Assembly (NCBI RefSeq): GCF_001305575.3
Contig: NZ_CP012373.2
Location: 4,168,799 to 4,232,798 of the forward strand
Direction of reading: 5' to 3'
DNA: 64,000 bases
Source of the DNA: Beggiatoa leptomitoformis
GTDB lineage: Bacteria > Pseudomonadota > Gammaproteobacteria > Beggiatoales > Beggiatoaceae
Part shown: piece by piece, positions 17,921 through 28,100 of the stretch
Position numbering within the stretch: position 1 is the stretch's first letter
How the letters are laid out: every line of letters begins with the position of its first letter
The notes under the pieces: generated by a model
Seen by the model: only the letters and a program-made list of their open reading frames with translations
What the model was told of the DNA's origin: nothing
Databases searched by the model: none
Position numbers and translations under genes: made by a program

Positions 17921-18505
17921 TTACTTTTTATCGCCTTCAGCTTTCATCTTCTCATGATCCATTTCATGAGCAGGCTTCTTGTCGCCGTCAGCCTTCATCT
18001 TCTCGTCCATCTTATGAGCAGGCTTCTTGTCGCCGTCAGCCTTCATCTTCTCATCCATCTTATGAGCAGGCTTCTTGTCGCCGTCAGCCTTCATCTTCTC
18101 GTCCATCTTATGAGCAGGCTTCTTGTCGCCGTCAGCCTTCATCTTCTCGTCCATCTTATGAGCAGGTTTTTTGTCGCCGTCAGCCTTCATCTTCTCGTCC
18201 ATCTTATGAGCAGGCTTCTTGTCACCTTCAGCCTTCATCTTCTCATCCATCTTATGAGCAGGCTTCTTGTCGCCGTCAGCCATCATCTTCTCATGATCCA
18301 TCTTATGAGCAGGCTTCTTGTCACCGTCAGCCATCATCTTCTCATGATCCATAGCAGGCTTCTTGTCGCCGTCAGCCATCATCTTCTCATGATCCATTTC
18401 ATGAGCAGGTTTGTCCTGTTCTTTTGTGGTGGGTTCTTCCGCAATAGCGGTTACGCCATAACCTAAACCCATCATTAACGCCATTGCTAAATATTTGCTT
18501 TTCAT
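17921..18505 (-). CDS. Exported tandem-repeat protein (His/Met/Lys/Asp-rich)
   Basis: After a signal peptide (MKSKYLAMALMMGLGYG, cleavage near AIA-EE) the whole mature protein is about ten tandem units of 15-17 residues with the pattern KPAH-x-MD-(H)EKM-x-A-(D/E)GDK. The unit has a His, two Met and several acidic residues in fixed phase, which could bind Cu, Ag or other cations, or form an extended charged rod. The ATG at 18505 follows a weak ribosome site; the frame is open to 18550. The DNA repeats are 45-51 bp, so copy number should vary by slippage. Paralogue of the next gene downstream. Confidence 0.82.
   Translation of the reverse strand: MKSKYLAMALMMGLGYGVTAIAEEPTTKEQDKPAHEMDHEKMMADGDKKPAMDHEKMMADGDKKPAHKMDHEKMMADGDKKPAHKMDEKMKAEGDKKPAHKMDEKMKADGDKKPAHKMDEKMKADGDKKPAHKMDEKMKADGDKKPAHKMDEKMKADGDKKPAHKMDEKMKADGDKKPAHEMDHEKMKAEGDKK
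17930..18420. repeat. In-frame tandem repeat of 45-51 bp
   Basis: About ten head-to-tail copies inside the exported repeat protein gene. The five central copies (48 bp each) are nearly identical; the outer ones differ by gain of a His codon or a Glu for Asp. Confidence 0.92.
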
Positions 18506-18604
18506 TAGCTTATACTCTGTATAAAAAGTTAAAAAGGGAATTGGGCACAAAAATCAATTTTGCTTTTTACTGTGAGATGTTTACCTCCCATTTACATTAT
18601 CCGT

Positions 18605-19795
18605 TTATGTTGTCTTACCCAGCCCTCGTGCTAAATCTGTTTGAATATCAGTAATATCTTCTAAGCCAACCGAAACACGCAATAACCCTTCTGTAATATT
18701 TGCCGCTTCTCGCTGAACAGGGCTAATACGCCCATGTGTCGTGCTAGCAGGATGGGTAATGGTGGTTTTGGTATCGCCTAAATTAGCCGTAATAGAAATA
18801 AGGCGTGTATTATCAATAATACGCCAAGCAACTTCGCGTCCGCCTTTCACTTCAAAAGAAACCAGTCCCCCAAAACCACTTTGTTGCCGTTTTGCAAGTT
18901 CATGTTGTGGATGAGAGGCTAAACCGGGGTAATACACTTTATTAACGGATGGTTGTGTTTCTAACCATTGTGCGAGTGCTAGACCATTCGCGCTATGGGC
19001 TTTCATACGAAGCGTTAAGGTTTCTAGCCCTTTTAAAAATACCCAAGCATTAAAAGGACTTAAACTTGCTCCGCTAGAACGTAATACGCTATAAATATCA
19101 CCGCCCAATAGTGATTCTGCGCCAACAATTGCGCCCCCTAGACAACGCCCTTGCCCGTCTAAATATTTGGTTGCTGAGTGAATAACGATATCTGCCCCCC
19201 ATTTCAGGGGTTGTTGTAATGCGGGGCTACAAAAGCAGTTATCAACCACTAACAAAGCATTATGCGCATGAACAAGGTCTGCCATCTGGCGCAAATCCAC
19301 AATTTCAGTGAGTGGATTAGAAGGGGTTTCTAAAAAACATAAACGGGTTTGTGGCGTGAAAGCAGTTTCCCATGCAGCGCGGTCATTTAATTCAACAAAT
19401 GTAGTTTGAATCCCAAAGCGGGATAAAATTTTGTCAAAAAGGGTAACAGATGACCCAAAAATACTGCGTGAAGCAAGAATATGGTCGCCTGTTTTCAGTA
19501 AGCCTAAACAGGTCGTTAGAATTGCCGCCATGCCAGAACTGGTCGCAATACAACGTTCTCCACCTTCTAATGCGGCAAGACGTTTTTCAAAAGTGCGAAC
19601 GGTTGGGTTAGTAAAACGAGAATAAACATTACCTTCTATTTGTCCCGAAAAGCGCGCGGCAGCTTCAGCAGCACTGTCAAAGACAAAACTAGAGGTTAAA
19701 AACAGGGCTTCGCTGTGTTCCCCTTCCGCCGTCCGCACTTGTCCTGCACGCACTGCGCGGGTATCTAACCCAAACTCTGACCAATCATCAATCAT
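18605..19795 (-). CDS. metZ: O-succinylhomoserine sulfhydrylase
   Basis: Makes homocysteine from O-succinylhomoserine and sulfide, a direct sulfhydrylation route to methionine. The 396-residue PLP enzyme has the cystathionine gamma-synthase family layout: YSRFTNPTVRTFEKRLAALEGGE near residue 57, SSGMAAI near 86, PSNPLTEIVDL near 158, and the Schiff-base Lys in SATKYLDGQGR near 208. Start DDWSEFGLDTRAVRAGQ is typical of MetZ rather than MetB. It stands alone on the - strand. The sulfide-dependent route suits an organism living with sulfide. Confidence 0.93.
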   Translation of the reverse strand: MIDDWSEFGLDTRAVRAGQVRTAEGEHSEALFLTSSFVFDSAAEAAARFSGQIEGNVYSRFTNPTVRTFEKRLAALEGGERCIATSSGMAAILTTCLGLLKTGDHILASRSIFGSSVTLFDKILSRFGIQTTFVELNDRAAWETAFTPQTRLCFLETPSNPLTEIVDLRQMADLVHAHNALLVVDNCFCSPALQQPLKWGADIVIHSATKYLDGQGRCLGGAIVGAESLLGGDIYSVLRSSGASLSPFNAWVFLKGLETLTLRMKAHSANGLALAQWLETQPSVNKVYYPGLASHPQHELAKRQQSGFGGLVSFEVKGGREVAWRIIDNTRLISITANLGDTKTTITHPASTTHGRISPVQREAANITEGLLRVSVGLEDITDIQTDLARGLGKTT

Positions 19796-19909
19796 GTTAA
19801 AACATCTCTATTTATAAGGGATTATGTAATGGCTTTTGTGTATGAAATTGGGCATTACACAATATTTTTTATTAAAAAATTCAGTAAAAGCAGTTCTGAA
19901 ACAGGCAAT

Positions 19910-20569
19910 TTAAGACATAAATCCATGTTCGCGTAAAAAATTTTCACTGATATTACTCGCTTGTGGGTCAGCCGCTTTTTCCCCTAAGAGTAATCGTTCT
20001 AAATAACGCGCAATAACATCTACTTCTATGTTTATCGCCTGTCCAACTTGGAGTGTTTTCCACGTTGTCATTTGTGCCGTATGTGGAACAATATTCACTG
20101 TAAATTCAGCACCCACAACGCGATTAATCGTAAGGCTTATTCCATCCAAACAAACTGAGCCTTTTTCGGCAATATATTTTGCCAATTCCGCAGGGGCTTG
20201 AATATGAATGCGTAAAGAACGCCCATCGTTATAACACTGGTTGACAATGCCTACACCATCAACATGCCCTGCAACGATATGCCCGCCTAAAGGGGTCTGT
20301 GGTGTAAGGGCTTTTTCTAAGTTCACAGGACTACCAATGCGTAAATTACCCAAGGTAGTGCGCGATAAGGTTTCACCAGAAACATCCGCCCAAAAACCAT
20401 CTGTTGTTAATACAACGGCTGTCAAACATACCCCATTAACCGCAATGCTATCGCCAATCTTGACATCACCCAATGGCAATGTGCCTGTCTGAATGTAAAA
20501 CCGCGCATCTACCCCTGTTTTTTCTGTTTGGGCGATTTTGCCGACGGTTTGTATAATGCCTGTAAACAT
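19910..20569 (-). CDS. ribE: Riboflavin synthase, alpha chain
   Basis: Dismutates two lumazine molecules into riboflavin. The 219-residue protein starts with the diagnostic MFTGIIQTVG and is a tandem of two lumazine-binding barrels, about residues 1-95 (SIAVNGVCLTAV) and 96-195 (GSVCLDGISLTIN), as in all trimeric riboflavin synthases. I start at this ATG rather than the open frame to 20620, because the family never extends beyond it. No other rib gene is nearby, and I see no FMN riboswitch in the short upstream spacer. Confidence 0.96.
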   Translation of the reverse strand: MFTGIIQTVGKIAQTEKTGVDARFYIQTGTLPLGDVKIGDSIAVNGVCLTAVVLTTDGFWADVSGETLSRTTLGNLRIGSPVNLEKALTPQTPLGGHIVAGHVDGVGIVNQCYNDGRSLRIHIQAPAELAKYIAEKGSVCLDGISLTINRVVGAEFTVNIVPHTAQMTTWKTLQVGQAINIEVDVIARYLERLLLGEKAADPQASNISENFLREHGFMS

Positions 20570-20713
20570 AAATGCGATATCTATATTAAAAGTAAATAAT
20601 AAATGGGAAGAAAATCTCAATCAGTCACTAAGATTACTTTTCTTAGTTAAGGCGGTTTTGACTGAATGATTATGGTTATGTAGTGTGCTAACAAAATTTA
20701 AAGTGTGCGCATT

Positions 20714-23152
20714 TTATTTTTTTGCGGTTTCAATACCCCATACGGCTTGCGCATACTCTTTAATGGTACGGTCACTAGAAAATTTACCCATACGAGCAAC
20801 GTTTAAAATAGCTTTTTTTGCCCAATAGGGCTTACTGCCAAAATCAGTTAAAACTTGCGCTTGGGTTTGAATATATGCGTCTAAATCCGCAAGGTGATAA
20901 TAGCGGTCGTTAAACATAATCGCGTCAAAAATTGGCTTGAATAAGCCGCTTTCGCGCGGACAAAAACGGTCAGAATTAATAGCATCCATCACCCGTCGAA
21001 TTAAAGGATTATGATGATAATAATCCCACGATTTATAAGTTCCTATTCGTTGCATTTTTTCAATATCTGCAACAGTTAATCCAAAAATATAAATATTCTC
21101 TGCCCCGACTTCTTCTCTAATTTCTACATTCGCCCCGTCTAGTGTGCCAATGGTTAGCGCGCCATTCATAGAAAACTTCATATTTCCCGTACCTGAAGCC
21201 TCCATACCAGCGGTAGAAATTTGTTCACTTAAATCCGCAGCAGGAATAATTTTTTCGGCGAGTGAAACTTTATAATCACGCATAAAAATAACACTTAACA
21301 TGCCTTTTACACGCGGGTCATGATTGACAATATCTGCAATATTATTGATTAAATTAATAATCAGCTTCGCCATGAAATAACCGGGCGCGGCTTTACCTGC
21401 AAAAATATACACTTTGGGATGCGGTAACATCACACCATCTTCAACAATAGAGAGATATTGATGAATAATGTGCATGGCATTGAGCAATTGCCGTTTATAC
21501 TCATGTAAGCGTTTAATTTGAATATCAAAAAGAGCATCAGGATTGAGAATAACACGAATTTCTTCAGCAATCAGCGTTGCAAGGCGTTGTTTATTTGCAC
21601 GTTTAATGCGTAGAAAACAATCTTGAAACGCACTGTCTTCGCTAACGACTTCTAAAGCAGATAGTTGTGATAAATCGGTTATCCACTGTTCACCTATGGT
21701 TTCCGTTAACAGCGAAGCCAGTTGTGGATTTGCGTTTAAGAGCCATCGACGAGGCGTTACCCCATTGGTTTTATTATTAAATCGCTCTGGAAAAAATTCG
21801 TAAAAATCGGGAACAAGGTTTGTTTTGACCAATTCGGAATGAATCGCCGCTACACCGTTAATAGAATGACTCCCAATAATAGCTAAATTTGCCATACGCA
21901 CTTGTTTATCATCGCCTTCCTCAATAATAGACATGCGTTGCAACCGTCCAATATCGCTAGGATATTGATTAGCAACTTGTTGGAGAAAACGATGATTAAT
22001 TTCGTAAATAATTTGTAAATGACGCGGTAAAACATGTTCTAACAACGCAACTGACCATTTTTCTAGGGCTTCAGGCAATAATGTATGATTAGTATAACCA
22101 CACATACTAACTGTCATTTCCCATGCTTTTTTCCAGCTAAAATCATATTCATCCGTCAATGTCCGCATTAATTCAGCAATGGCAAGTGCTGGGTGCGTGT
22201 CATTGAGTTGAAAGGCTACTTTATCAGCTAAATTGTTTAAATCTTGATACTTTTCACGATGAATGCGGATAACATCCCGAACGGCGCAGGCAACAAAAAA
22301 GTATTCTTGAATAAGGCGTAATTCTTTCCCAACCCGCACTTGGTCTGAGGGATACAATACTTTAGAGATGTTTTCGGAAGAGATTTTTTGCTCAACCGCT
22401 TTAATATAATCCCCTGAGTTAAATAAATTCATATCAAATTCATCAGAGGACATGGCTGAGTACAAACGTAAATAATTAACGGTATTGCCGTTATAACCAA
22501 CAATTGGCATGTCATGTGGCACACCGACCAGTACTTTCCAATCTATCCATGTTGGCAACATTTTTCCAGCACGGTCACGGGTTTGCACAACACGCCCATA
22601 AAGGGGAATAAAACAAGCGTAATCACGTCGTTCAATTAACCAAGGGGTATCGCGAATTAACCAATGGTCAGGCTTTTCAACTTGTTTACCATCTATAATA
22701 TCTTGTTTAAATAAGCCATATTCGTAGTTAATACCGTAACCATATCCCGGCATATCCAGCGTTGCCAGCGAATCCAAAAAACAAGCGGCTAAACGTCCTA
22801 AACCACCGTTACCTAATGCCGCATCAAGCTCTACTTCTAATAGCTCGTCAAAATCCATCCCCAAGGTTTGCACTGCTTGACGACAAATATCATAAATACC
22901 TAAGTTATATAAATTATTTGCTAAGGAACGCCCAACCAGAAATTCCATAGATAAGTAACACAAGCGTTTTGCATTTTGTTCGGCATAACGTTGTTCTGTT
23001 AGAAATAACTTATCTAACATTAGATTACGGGTTGCCAAGCCCACTGCCATAAATAAATCGTGTAAAGACGCTTGAGCAGGTTGTACACCTAACGAATAGC
23101 TCAAATGCTGACGAATCGCATCAATAAAAGCTTGTGTATCAGGTTTTGACAT
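20714..23152 (-). CDS. glgP: Glycogen phosphorylase
   Basis: Releases glucose 1-phosphate from glycogen. The 812-residue protein has the full length of GT35 phosphorylases: SMEFLVGRSLANNL near residue 68, ALGNGGLGRLAACFLDS near 112, VAFQLNDTHPALAIAELMR near 315, and the pyridoxal phosphate Lys within EASGTGNMKFSMNG near 654. The start is ATG 23152. glgC for the opposite pathway is at 44.7 kb but no other glg gene is adjacent. It is monocistronic here, with an AT-rich 700-base spacer upstream. Confidence 0.97.
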   Translation of the reverse strand: MSKPDTQAFIDAIRQHLSYSLGVQPAQASLHDLFMAVGLATRNLMLDKLFLTEQRYAEQNAKRLCYLSMEFLVGRSLANNLYNLGIYDICRQAVQTLGMDFDELLEVELDAALGNGGLGRLAACFLDSLATLDMPGYGYGINYEYGLFKQDIIDGKQVEKPDHWLIRDTPWLIERRDYACFIPLYGRVVQTRDRAGKMLPTWIDWKVLVGVPHDMPIVGYNGNTVNYLRLYSAMSSDEFDMNLFNSGDYIKAVEQKISSENISKVLYPSDQVRVGKELRLIQEYFFVACAVRDVIRIHREKYQDLNNLADKVAFQLNDTHPALAIAELMRTLTDEYDFSWKKAWEMTVSMCGYTNHTLLPEALEKWSVALLEHVLPRHLQIIYEINHRFLQQVANQYPSDIGRLQRMSIIEEGDDKQVRMANLAIIGSHSINGVAAIHSELVKTNLVPDFYEFFPERFNNKTNGVTPRRWLLNANPQLASLLTETIGEQWITDLSQLSALEVVSEDSAFQDCFLRIKRANKQRLATLIAEEIRVILNPDALFDIQIKRLHEYKRQLLNAMHIIHQYLSIVEDGVMLPHPKVYIFAGKAAPGYFMAKLIINLINNIADIVNHDPRVKGMLSVIFMRDYKVSLAEKIIPAADLSEQISTAGMEASGTGNMKFSMNGALTIGTLDGANVEIREEVGAENIYIFGLTVADIEKMQRIGTYKSWDYYHHNPLIRRVMDAINSDRFCPRESGLFKPIFDAIMFNDRYYHLADLDAYIQTQAQVLTDFGSKPYWAKKAILNVARMGKFSSDRTIKEYAQAVWGIETAKK

Positions 23153-23866
23153 GGCTATAAACCATTAAAGTTAATAATTATTTTTGCTTTCGTTAATAAC
23201 ACGGTGTTTTGCAGTCGCAACGCATGGACTTATTCATTAAGAACACTGTGCAAATTTGTGTGTACTTCTATAAGAGATAACATATCAGAATCAGAATTTT
23301 CAGGATAATGAAATCCCGTTAATCTTGTAAACTCAGGCGAGTTTATCAACACGAAAAGCCCATTATTTGGTTTTTTTGAAATTAGTTTTATGGTTTAACG
23401 TATTAAAAAATAATGCTATAAAAGCACTTTACACCTGATTTCTATATTCTTCTCGCGTTTATCTTAATGAAATTTTATTAACCCTTTCTTTGCACCATTA
23501 TATTTCACTAATACATCCCCTAACTCAATGCCTCTTTTCCACTTAATTCATAAACTGTCAAAATTATGACACCTTATGTCTATTACTAAATCAATACTGA
23601 ATAATTCATGAAAAAGTTTATATTTTTTAATATAAAAATCAATTAATTAAACCTAAATAAATAGGCTGGCACATGAATTGCTGATATGGAAAATAACACA
23701 ACTTTATTAGGTCATTTTCGTTAAGCAATAAGACAATTACCTAAATTACGTACTTCTTAATCTTAGGTTATGTTAGTAGCAGACCAAAATTGTATGTAAC
23801 AACGCTCATGATTTATGTTTAAAAGCCTTGTTTTATTGCATATTTCTCATTAAGGGAGAAAGTAAA
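23153..23866. other. AT-rich spacer, no gene seen
   Basis: About 700 bases between divergent glgP and the cold-shock-domain gene. I see no open frame with a ribosome site, no tRNA and no strong hairpin. It must contain both promoters, and the stretch before the cold-shock gene (23600-23866) could be a long 5' untranslated leader. Confidence 0.5.
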
Positions 23867-24211
23867 ATGCAGAGAATACTTTATGTATTTGCCATTTTAG
23901 GGGTGCTGTTTATGCATATCGTATATGCTGAAGAGGCTATTTCCGCACCAACAGCAAATAACGCTACTAATGCAAACCCCGCCGTTGTCGAAAAAAAGTA
24001 TTATGGAACAGTGAAATGGTTTGATAAACAAAGTGGTTTTGGCTTTATTACGCCAGATATTGGGGATGAAGAGGTGTTTGTTCATTTCAGCAACATCGTG
24101 CCGATAGAAGCAAATGGTCGTCGGTCTTTATCTCAAGGACAGCGGGTTGAATATGTTATGACGATGTTAAAAGACGAACAACATGTTGTACGTGTTACGC
24201 CTTTACCCTAA
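23867..24211 (+). CDS. Cold-shock domain protein with N-terminal signal peptide
   Basis: A 114-residue protein. Residues 1-21 are a signal-like segment (MQRILYVFAILGVLFMHIV, with a likely cut after YA before EE). A Ala/Asn/Thr-rich linker leads to a full cold-shock domain at about 43-110: YGTVKWFDKQSGFGFITPD with RNP1-like GFGFI, then VFVHFSNI (RNP2). Csp proteins are normally cytoplasmic single-stranded nucleic acid chaperones, so an exported or membrane-tethered copy is unusual. AAGGGAG nine bases before ATG 23867 fixes this start; the extra 13 codons upstream lack a ribosome site. If the segment is an uncleaved anchor, the domain orientation would be periplasmic. Confidence 0.85.
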   Translation: MQRILYVFAILGVLFMHIVYAEEAISAPTANNATNANPAVVEKKYYGTVKWFDKQSGFGFITPDIGDEEVFVHFSNIVPIEANGRRSLSQGQRVEYVMTMLKDEQHVVRVTPLP

Positions 24212-24244
24212 AAAGCTAATGACACAATGCTTTATTAGCACAAA

Positions 24245-24347
24245 CACAACTTAGTAAACATCAAGTACTCACACTGTCTGAATATCGGCACTTTCCATAA
24301 AAACTAAATTGCATTGAAGTCCAACGTTGTCGTTGGACTTTTTCATT
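24245..24347. repeat. 103-bp direct repeat, copy 1, with terminator
   Basis: Same sequence as 24370-24472 (offset 125, no mismatch seen). Starts CACAACTTAGTAAACATC and ends in the terminator hairpin. Confidence 0.95.
24317..24343 (+). terminator. Rho-independent terminator
   Basis: Perfect 10-bp stem AAGTCCAACG/CGTTGGACTT with loop TTGT and a T run. Ends the cold-shock-domain transcript. Confidence 0.9.
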
Positions 24348-24369
24348 TTGTATGAGCAAAATTTTCAAT

Positions 24370-24472
24370 CACAACTTAGTAAACATCAAGTACTCACACT
24401 GTCTGAATATCGGCACTTTCCATAAAAACTAAATTGCATTGAAGTCCAACGTTGTCGTTGGACTTTTTCATT
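24370..24472. repeat. 103-bp direct repeat, copy 2, with second terminator
   Basis: Duplicate of 24245-24347. Its terminator lies at 24442-24468. It stops exactly where the IS630 remnant begins. Confidence 0.95.
24442..24468 (+). terminator. Duplicated rho-independent terminator
   Basis: Same AAGTCCAACG/CGTTGGACTT hairpin and T run as the first, 125 bases downstream. Confidence 0.9.
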
Positions 24473-24703
24473 CAGAATTCTATGATTGTGATGGATAACG
24501 CCACTTTTCATAAACGTAGCGACATGCAGCAGGCCATTTTAGACGCTTGGCATCTCTTGGAATATTTACCGCCTTCATTCGCCTGATTTAAATCCTATTG
24601 AGCATAAATGCAGGCTAAGATTCTCCGTAAACAACAATATTGTTCTATCGATAAGCTCTTTTTACTGAATTCTATTTAATCTTTTTATAGTACGGTTGCT
24701 ATA
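24473..24703 (+). pseudogene. 3' remnant of an IS630-family element
   Basis: Matches the last 230 bases of the intact element at 46065-46944, from the DDE segment (GATGGATAACGCCACTTTTC) through the end of the transposase and the terminal inverted repeat. It has many substitutions and small indels, e.g. ACCGCCTTCATTCG for ACCCCCTTATTCG and a lost TGGC in the HKWAQAK region, so it is dead. The 5' three quarters are missing. Confidence 0.9.
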
Positions 24704-24812
24704 TCAAAGTGCTGAGAAACAATTTTAATCTTGGATTCAATAAAATAAATAACTTGTCTGTTTTTTTTATTGTATTATTATGATGACTTTTTTAAATTTA
24801 AGGAGTTATTTC

Positions 24813-25175
24813 ATGCAATTGTATTTACTCAGTCACGACCCTGATTTTATCAATACTGTACAAACTGTTCTCCATCAACAACAACTACAAGAGGTTATTC
24901 ATTGTGAAGCCTTACCCACCGTAGAATCAGAAGCACAACGTTGGATAGGTGCAGAATCTGTTGATTTAAGCGTTATTTTATTAACAACTGCGTTAAGTGC
25001 GGGTGGTGCAGGTACAATATTTTTTGCTAAATTGGCGCGGGTGTTAGAAATTTGGATTAATAGCAAAAAAGTAGAAGTTAAAATTAAAGAAGGTAATAAA
25101 CTCACAGAACTATCAGGGTCAGCAGGGCATATTGAGCGTATTTTAAAAACAATGATGGATGCTAAACAGGAATAA
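24813..25175 (+). CDS. EACC1-like small protein of a conflict module
   Basis: A 120-residue protein. Residues 1-50 form a short alpha/beta start (MQLYLLSHDPDF), residues 54-86 a long hydrophobic helix (LSVILLTTALSAGGAG then FFAKLARVLEIWI), and the C-terminus a beta-hairpin and helix (KKVEVKIKEGNKLTELSG, then HIERILKTM). This layout and the pattern KVEVxI-x(3-6)-LTxLSG match my memory of effector-associated constant component 1 (EACC1), a small protein always next to the effector gene in NTPase-centred conflict systems. It overlaps no neighbour but stops 4 bases before the CHAT gene. AAGGAG before ATG 24813 supports this start. No independent function is known. Confidence 0.7.
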   Translation: MQLYLLSHDPDFINTVQTVLHQQQLQEVIHCEALPTVESEAQRWIGAESVDLSVILLTTALSAGGAGTIFFAKLARVLEIWINSKKVEVKIKEGNKLTELSGSAGHIERILKTMMDAKQE

Positions 25176-25179
25176 CCCA

Positions 25180-28100
25180 ATGAAAAATATCCGTTTAGAA
25201 GTGTTCGAGCAAACCACTGATAATTATCAATTGCGTTTTTTCATTGACAATACGCCCACGCCTTACCAAACGCGGGCAGTCAGTGCGCAGGATTTACAGC
25301 AATTTATAAGCAATGCAAAACAGCATTATGAGGATGGGCTACAGTTACAGAATTTAGGCAAGGACTTATTTAATTGGCTAAATGGACAAGAAAGTACGCT
25401 ACAAAATTTTCAACAAGAAACCATTTTACAAATTCCTAACACACACGGTTTACATCATCTCGCGTGGGAATTGTTGCATACAGAACAATATCTTTGCATG
25501 AATCTGCATAAGCCTTTTACGCCGTTGCGGTTAATTGGTAAAGAAAAACAAAATATTGAGCCTGCAAAGCGTCAATTGCGGGTGTTGTTTATGGCAAGTT
25601 CGCCTGAAGATGTAAAACCTGTTTTAGCGTTTGAAAAAGAAGAAGGCTTGATTTTAAAAGCCACTCAAAAATTGCCTTTAGAGTTAGTCGTTGAAGAAAG
25701 TGGTTCTTTAGCAGGTTTGCAAGAATGGCTGAATTACGATGATGAATCAATGCGTTTTGACGATGAATCAATGCGTTTTGATGTGGTGCATTTAACAGGT
25801 CATGCAAGTTTTAATCAGGGCAAACCCGTATTTGTGTTAGAGGATGATTTAGGAAAAGTACAGTTAGCAGAAGCGGATGAGATTGCCGAAGTTTTTAGTT
25901 ATAAAGGACATTTTCCGCGTTTGTTGTTTTTATCGGGTTGTGAAACGGCGCAGAGTCATGATAATGCGTTGCCCAGTTTGTGCGAGGCATTAGTACAAGC
26001 GGGTGTGCCTGCGGTGTTGGGGTGGGCGAAGCCTGTTTATGATTTTATCGGGCTTTTTACCGCACAAAAATTATATGCGTATTTAGCCGATGGTCTGGAT
26101 TTAGCGCGGGCAGTGGCGAAAACACGGCGGGATTTGTATGTGTATGAAATGGAGATACAACAGCGAACCCCTCATTATAAACCGCAATGGCATTTATTGC
26201 GGTTTTACAGCGATTACACACCGTTAAACGCCTTAGTGCTTAAGGGGCGAGCGCAAGCCAAGCGGGAAATTCGTCAGGAGTTTTTAGATAAAAATGCAAA
26301 AACGGAAGTGTGTCCGCGTGAGCTGTTTGTGGGCAGACGGCGATTATTACAAACCGCTTTGCGAATTTTACGCAGTCAACAGGGTGATGCGAATTATGCG
26401 GATGGCTTGATGTTGTTAGGCATGGGCGGGTTGGGAAAAAGTAGTTTAGCGTTACGGATTTGTCAGCGTTTAGCGGTGTTATTGCCCAAACGTTTTGTAT
26501 GGATGGGGAAAATTGATGAAATCGCTTTGCGTGGCGTGTTTAGTGAAGAATTGCCTGAACATGCCAGCCTGATTAATGAAATTTTAAATCAGTCTCTTGC
26601 TTTAGATTTACGCCTAAAACAGTTATTTAACCAGTTTCCCGTATTACACAGTGCGCTATTTGTGTTTGATGACTTTGAGCAAAATTTTATCAAAAACAAT
26701 CATCAACAGCTTGAAGCGGGCGCGTCTCAAATTATCACCGCTTTATTAAAAGCCATTCGTGAAACAGGCTCGCCCAGTCGAGTATTAATCACCTGTCGCT
26801 ATGCGTTTTCGGTACAAAAGCCCTTACAACTCGCTGAATTAGCCTTAAATTCTTTTGAAGGGACAGAGCTACAGAAAAAACTGCAAGCCTTGCGTGAAAG
26901 CTATTTGACCGCTCAAGATACGCCCGCCGTCAGCAAAGCATTAGAACAGCAAGCCATAGACTTAGGCGCAGGCAATCCGCGTTTATTAGAATGGTTGTAT
27001 AAGGTATTAGCGGATAAAAACATTGATAAAACGGCTTTATTTACACAGTTAGAAGCAAAGCAGGCAGAATTTAGAGAAAAGTTGTTATTACAAACCTTAT
27101 TAAATTATCAATCTGCGGAAGTTCGCAATTTATTAGCCCGTATTGCCCTGTTTAATTTGCCCGTACCTATCGATATTTTTGCGCAAGCGTTTTCTCAGCC
27201 TGAATTAATCATGGTTTTACGCCCCGCATTGGTGTTGGGTTTGGTAGAGCATTATCAGGAAACCTTGTTTGTGTCGCGTTTGCTTGTGCCATTTCTTGCG
27301 CAAGAGTGCGAGCATTTGGAACAACCCGCTATTTATGCCAATGTTGCACAAGGGTTATATGCGAAATGGTGGGAAAGCGATTATCCCATTAATTTTGAAG
27401 AACATATAGAACTGGCTCGTATTGCGCAATTAGGGGCAGAGAAGACGATTTTTTCTAAAGTGGGCGGTTCATTAAGCACAAAACTGTTTGACATAGCACG
27501 TTATGATGAAGCAAAAACTTTGTTTGATGAACTCTTACCAATTCGCCAAGAAATCGGCGATAAACGTGGCGAAGGCACGACGCTCAACAATATTTCTCAA
27601 ATATTTAGAGCCCGAGGCGACTACGAAACCGCCCTGCGCTACTTGCAACAGTCCTTAGCGATAAGACAAGAAATCGGCGATAAACGTGGCGAAGGCACGA
27701 CGCTCAACAATATTTCTCAAATCTATGATGCCCGAGGCGACACCGAAACCGCCCTGCGCTACTTGCAACAGTCCTTAGCGATTCAACAAGAAATCGGCGA
27801 TAAAAGTGGCGAAGGCACGACGCTCAACAATATGGCAACAACTGCTTATGCCCGAGGCGACTACGAAACCGCCCTGCGCTACTTGCAACAGTCCTTAGCG
27901 ATTCAACAAGAAATCGGCGATAAAAGTGGCGAAGGCACGACGCTCAACAATATTTCTCAAATCTATGATGCCCGAGGCGACACCGAAACCGCCCTGCGCT
28001 ACTTGCAACAGTCCTTAGCGATAAGACAAGAAATCGGCGATAAAAGTGGCGAAGGCACGACGCTCAACAATATTGGACAAATATTTAAAGCCCGAGGCGA

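Noticed and set aside
17930-18420. Possible CRISPR array
   Set aside because: The repeats are contiguous, 45-51 bp, in frame with a protein, with no spacers and no cas gene.
17954-18466. 170-codon open frame on the + strand
   Set aside because: It is the antisense of the repeat protein; repeats keep any frame open. No ribosome site and a monotonous LMSRLLVAVSL product.
20570-20713. FMN riboswitch before riboflavin synthase
   Set aside because: The spacer is short and lacks the conserved helices; no sign of it.
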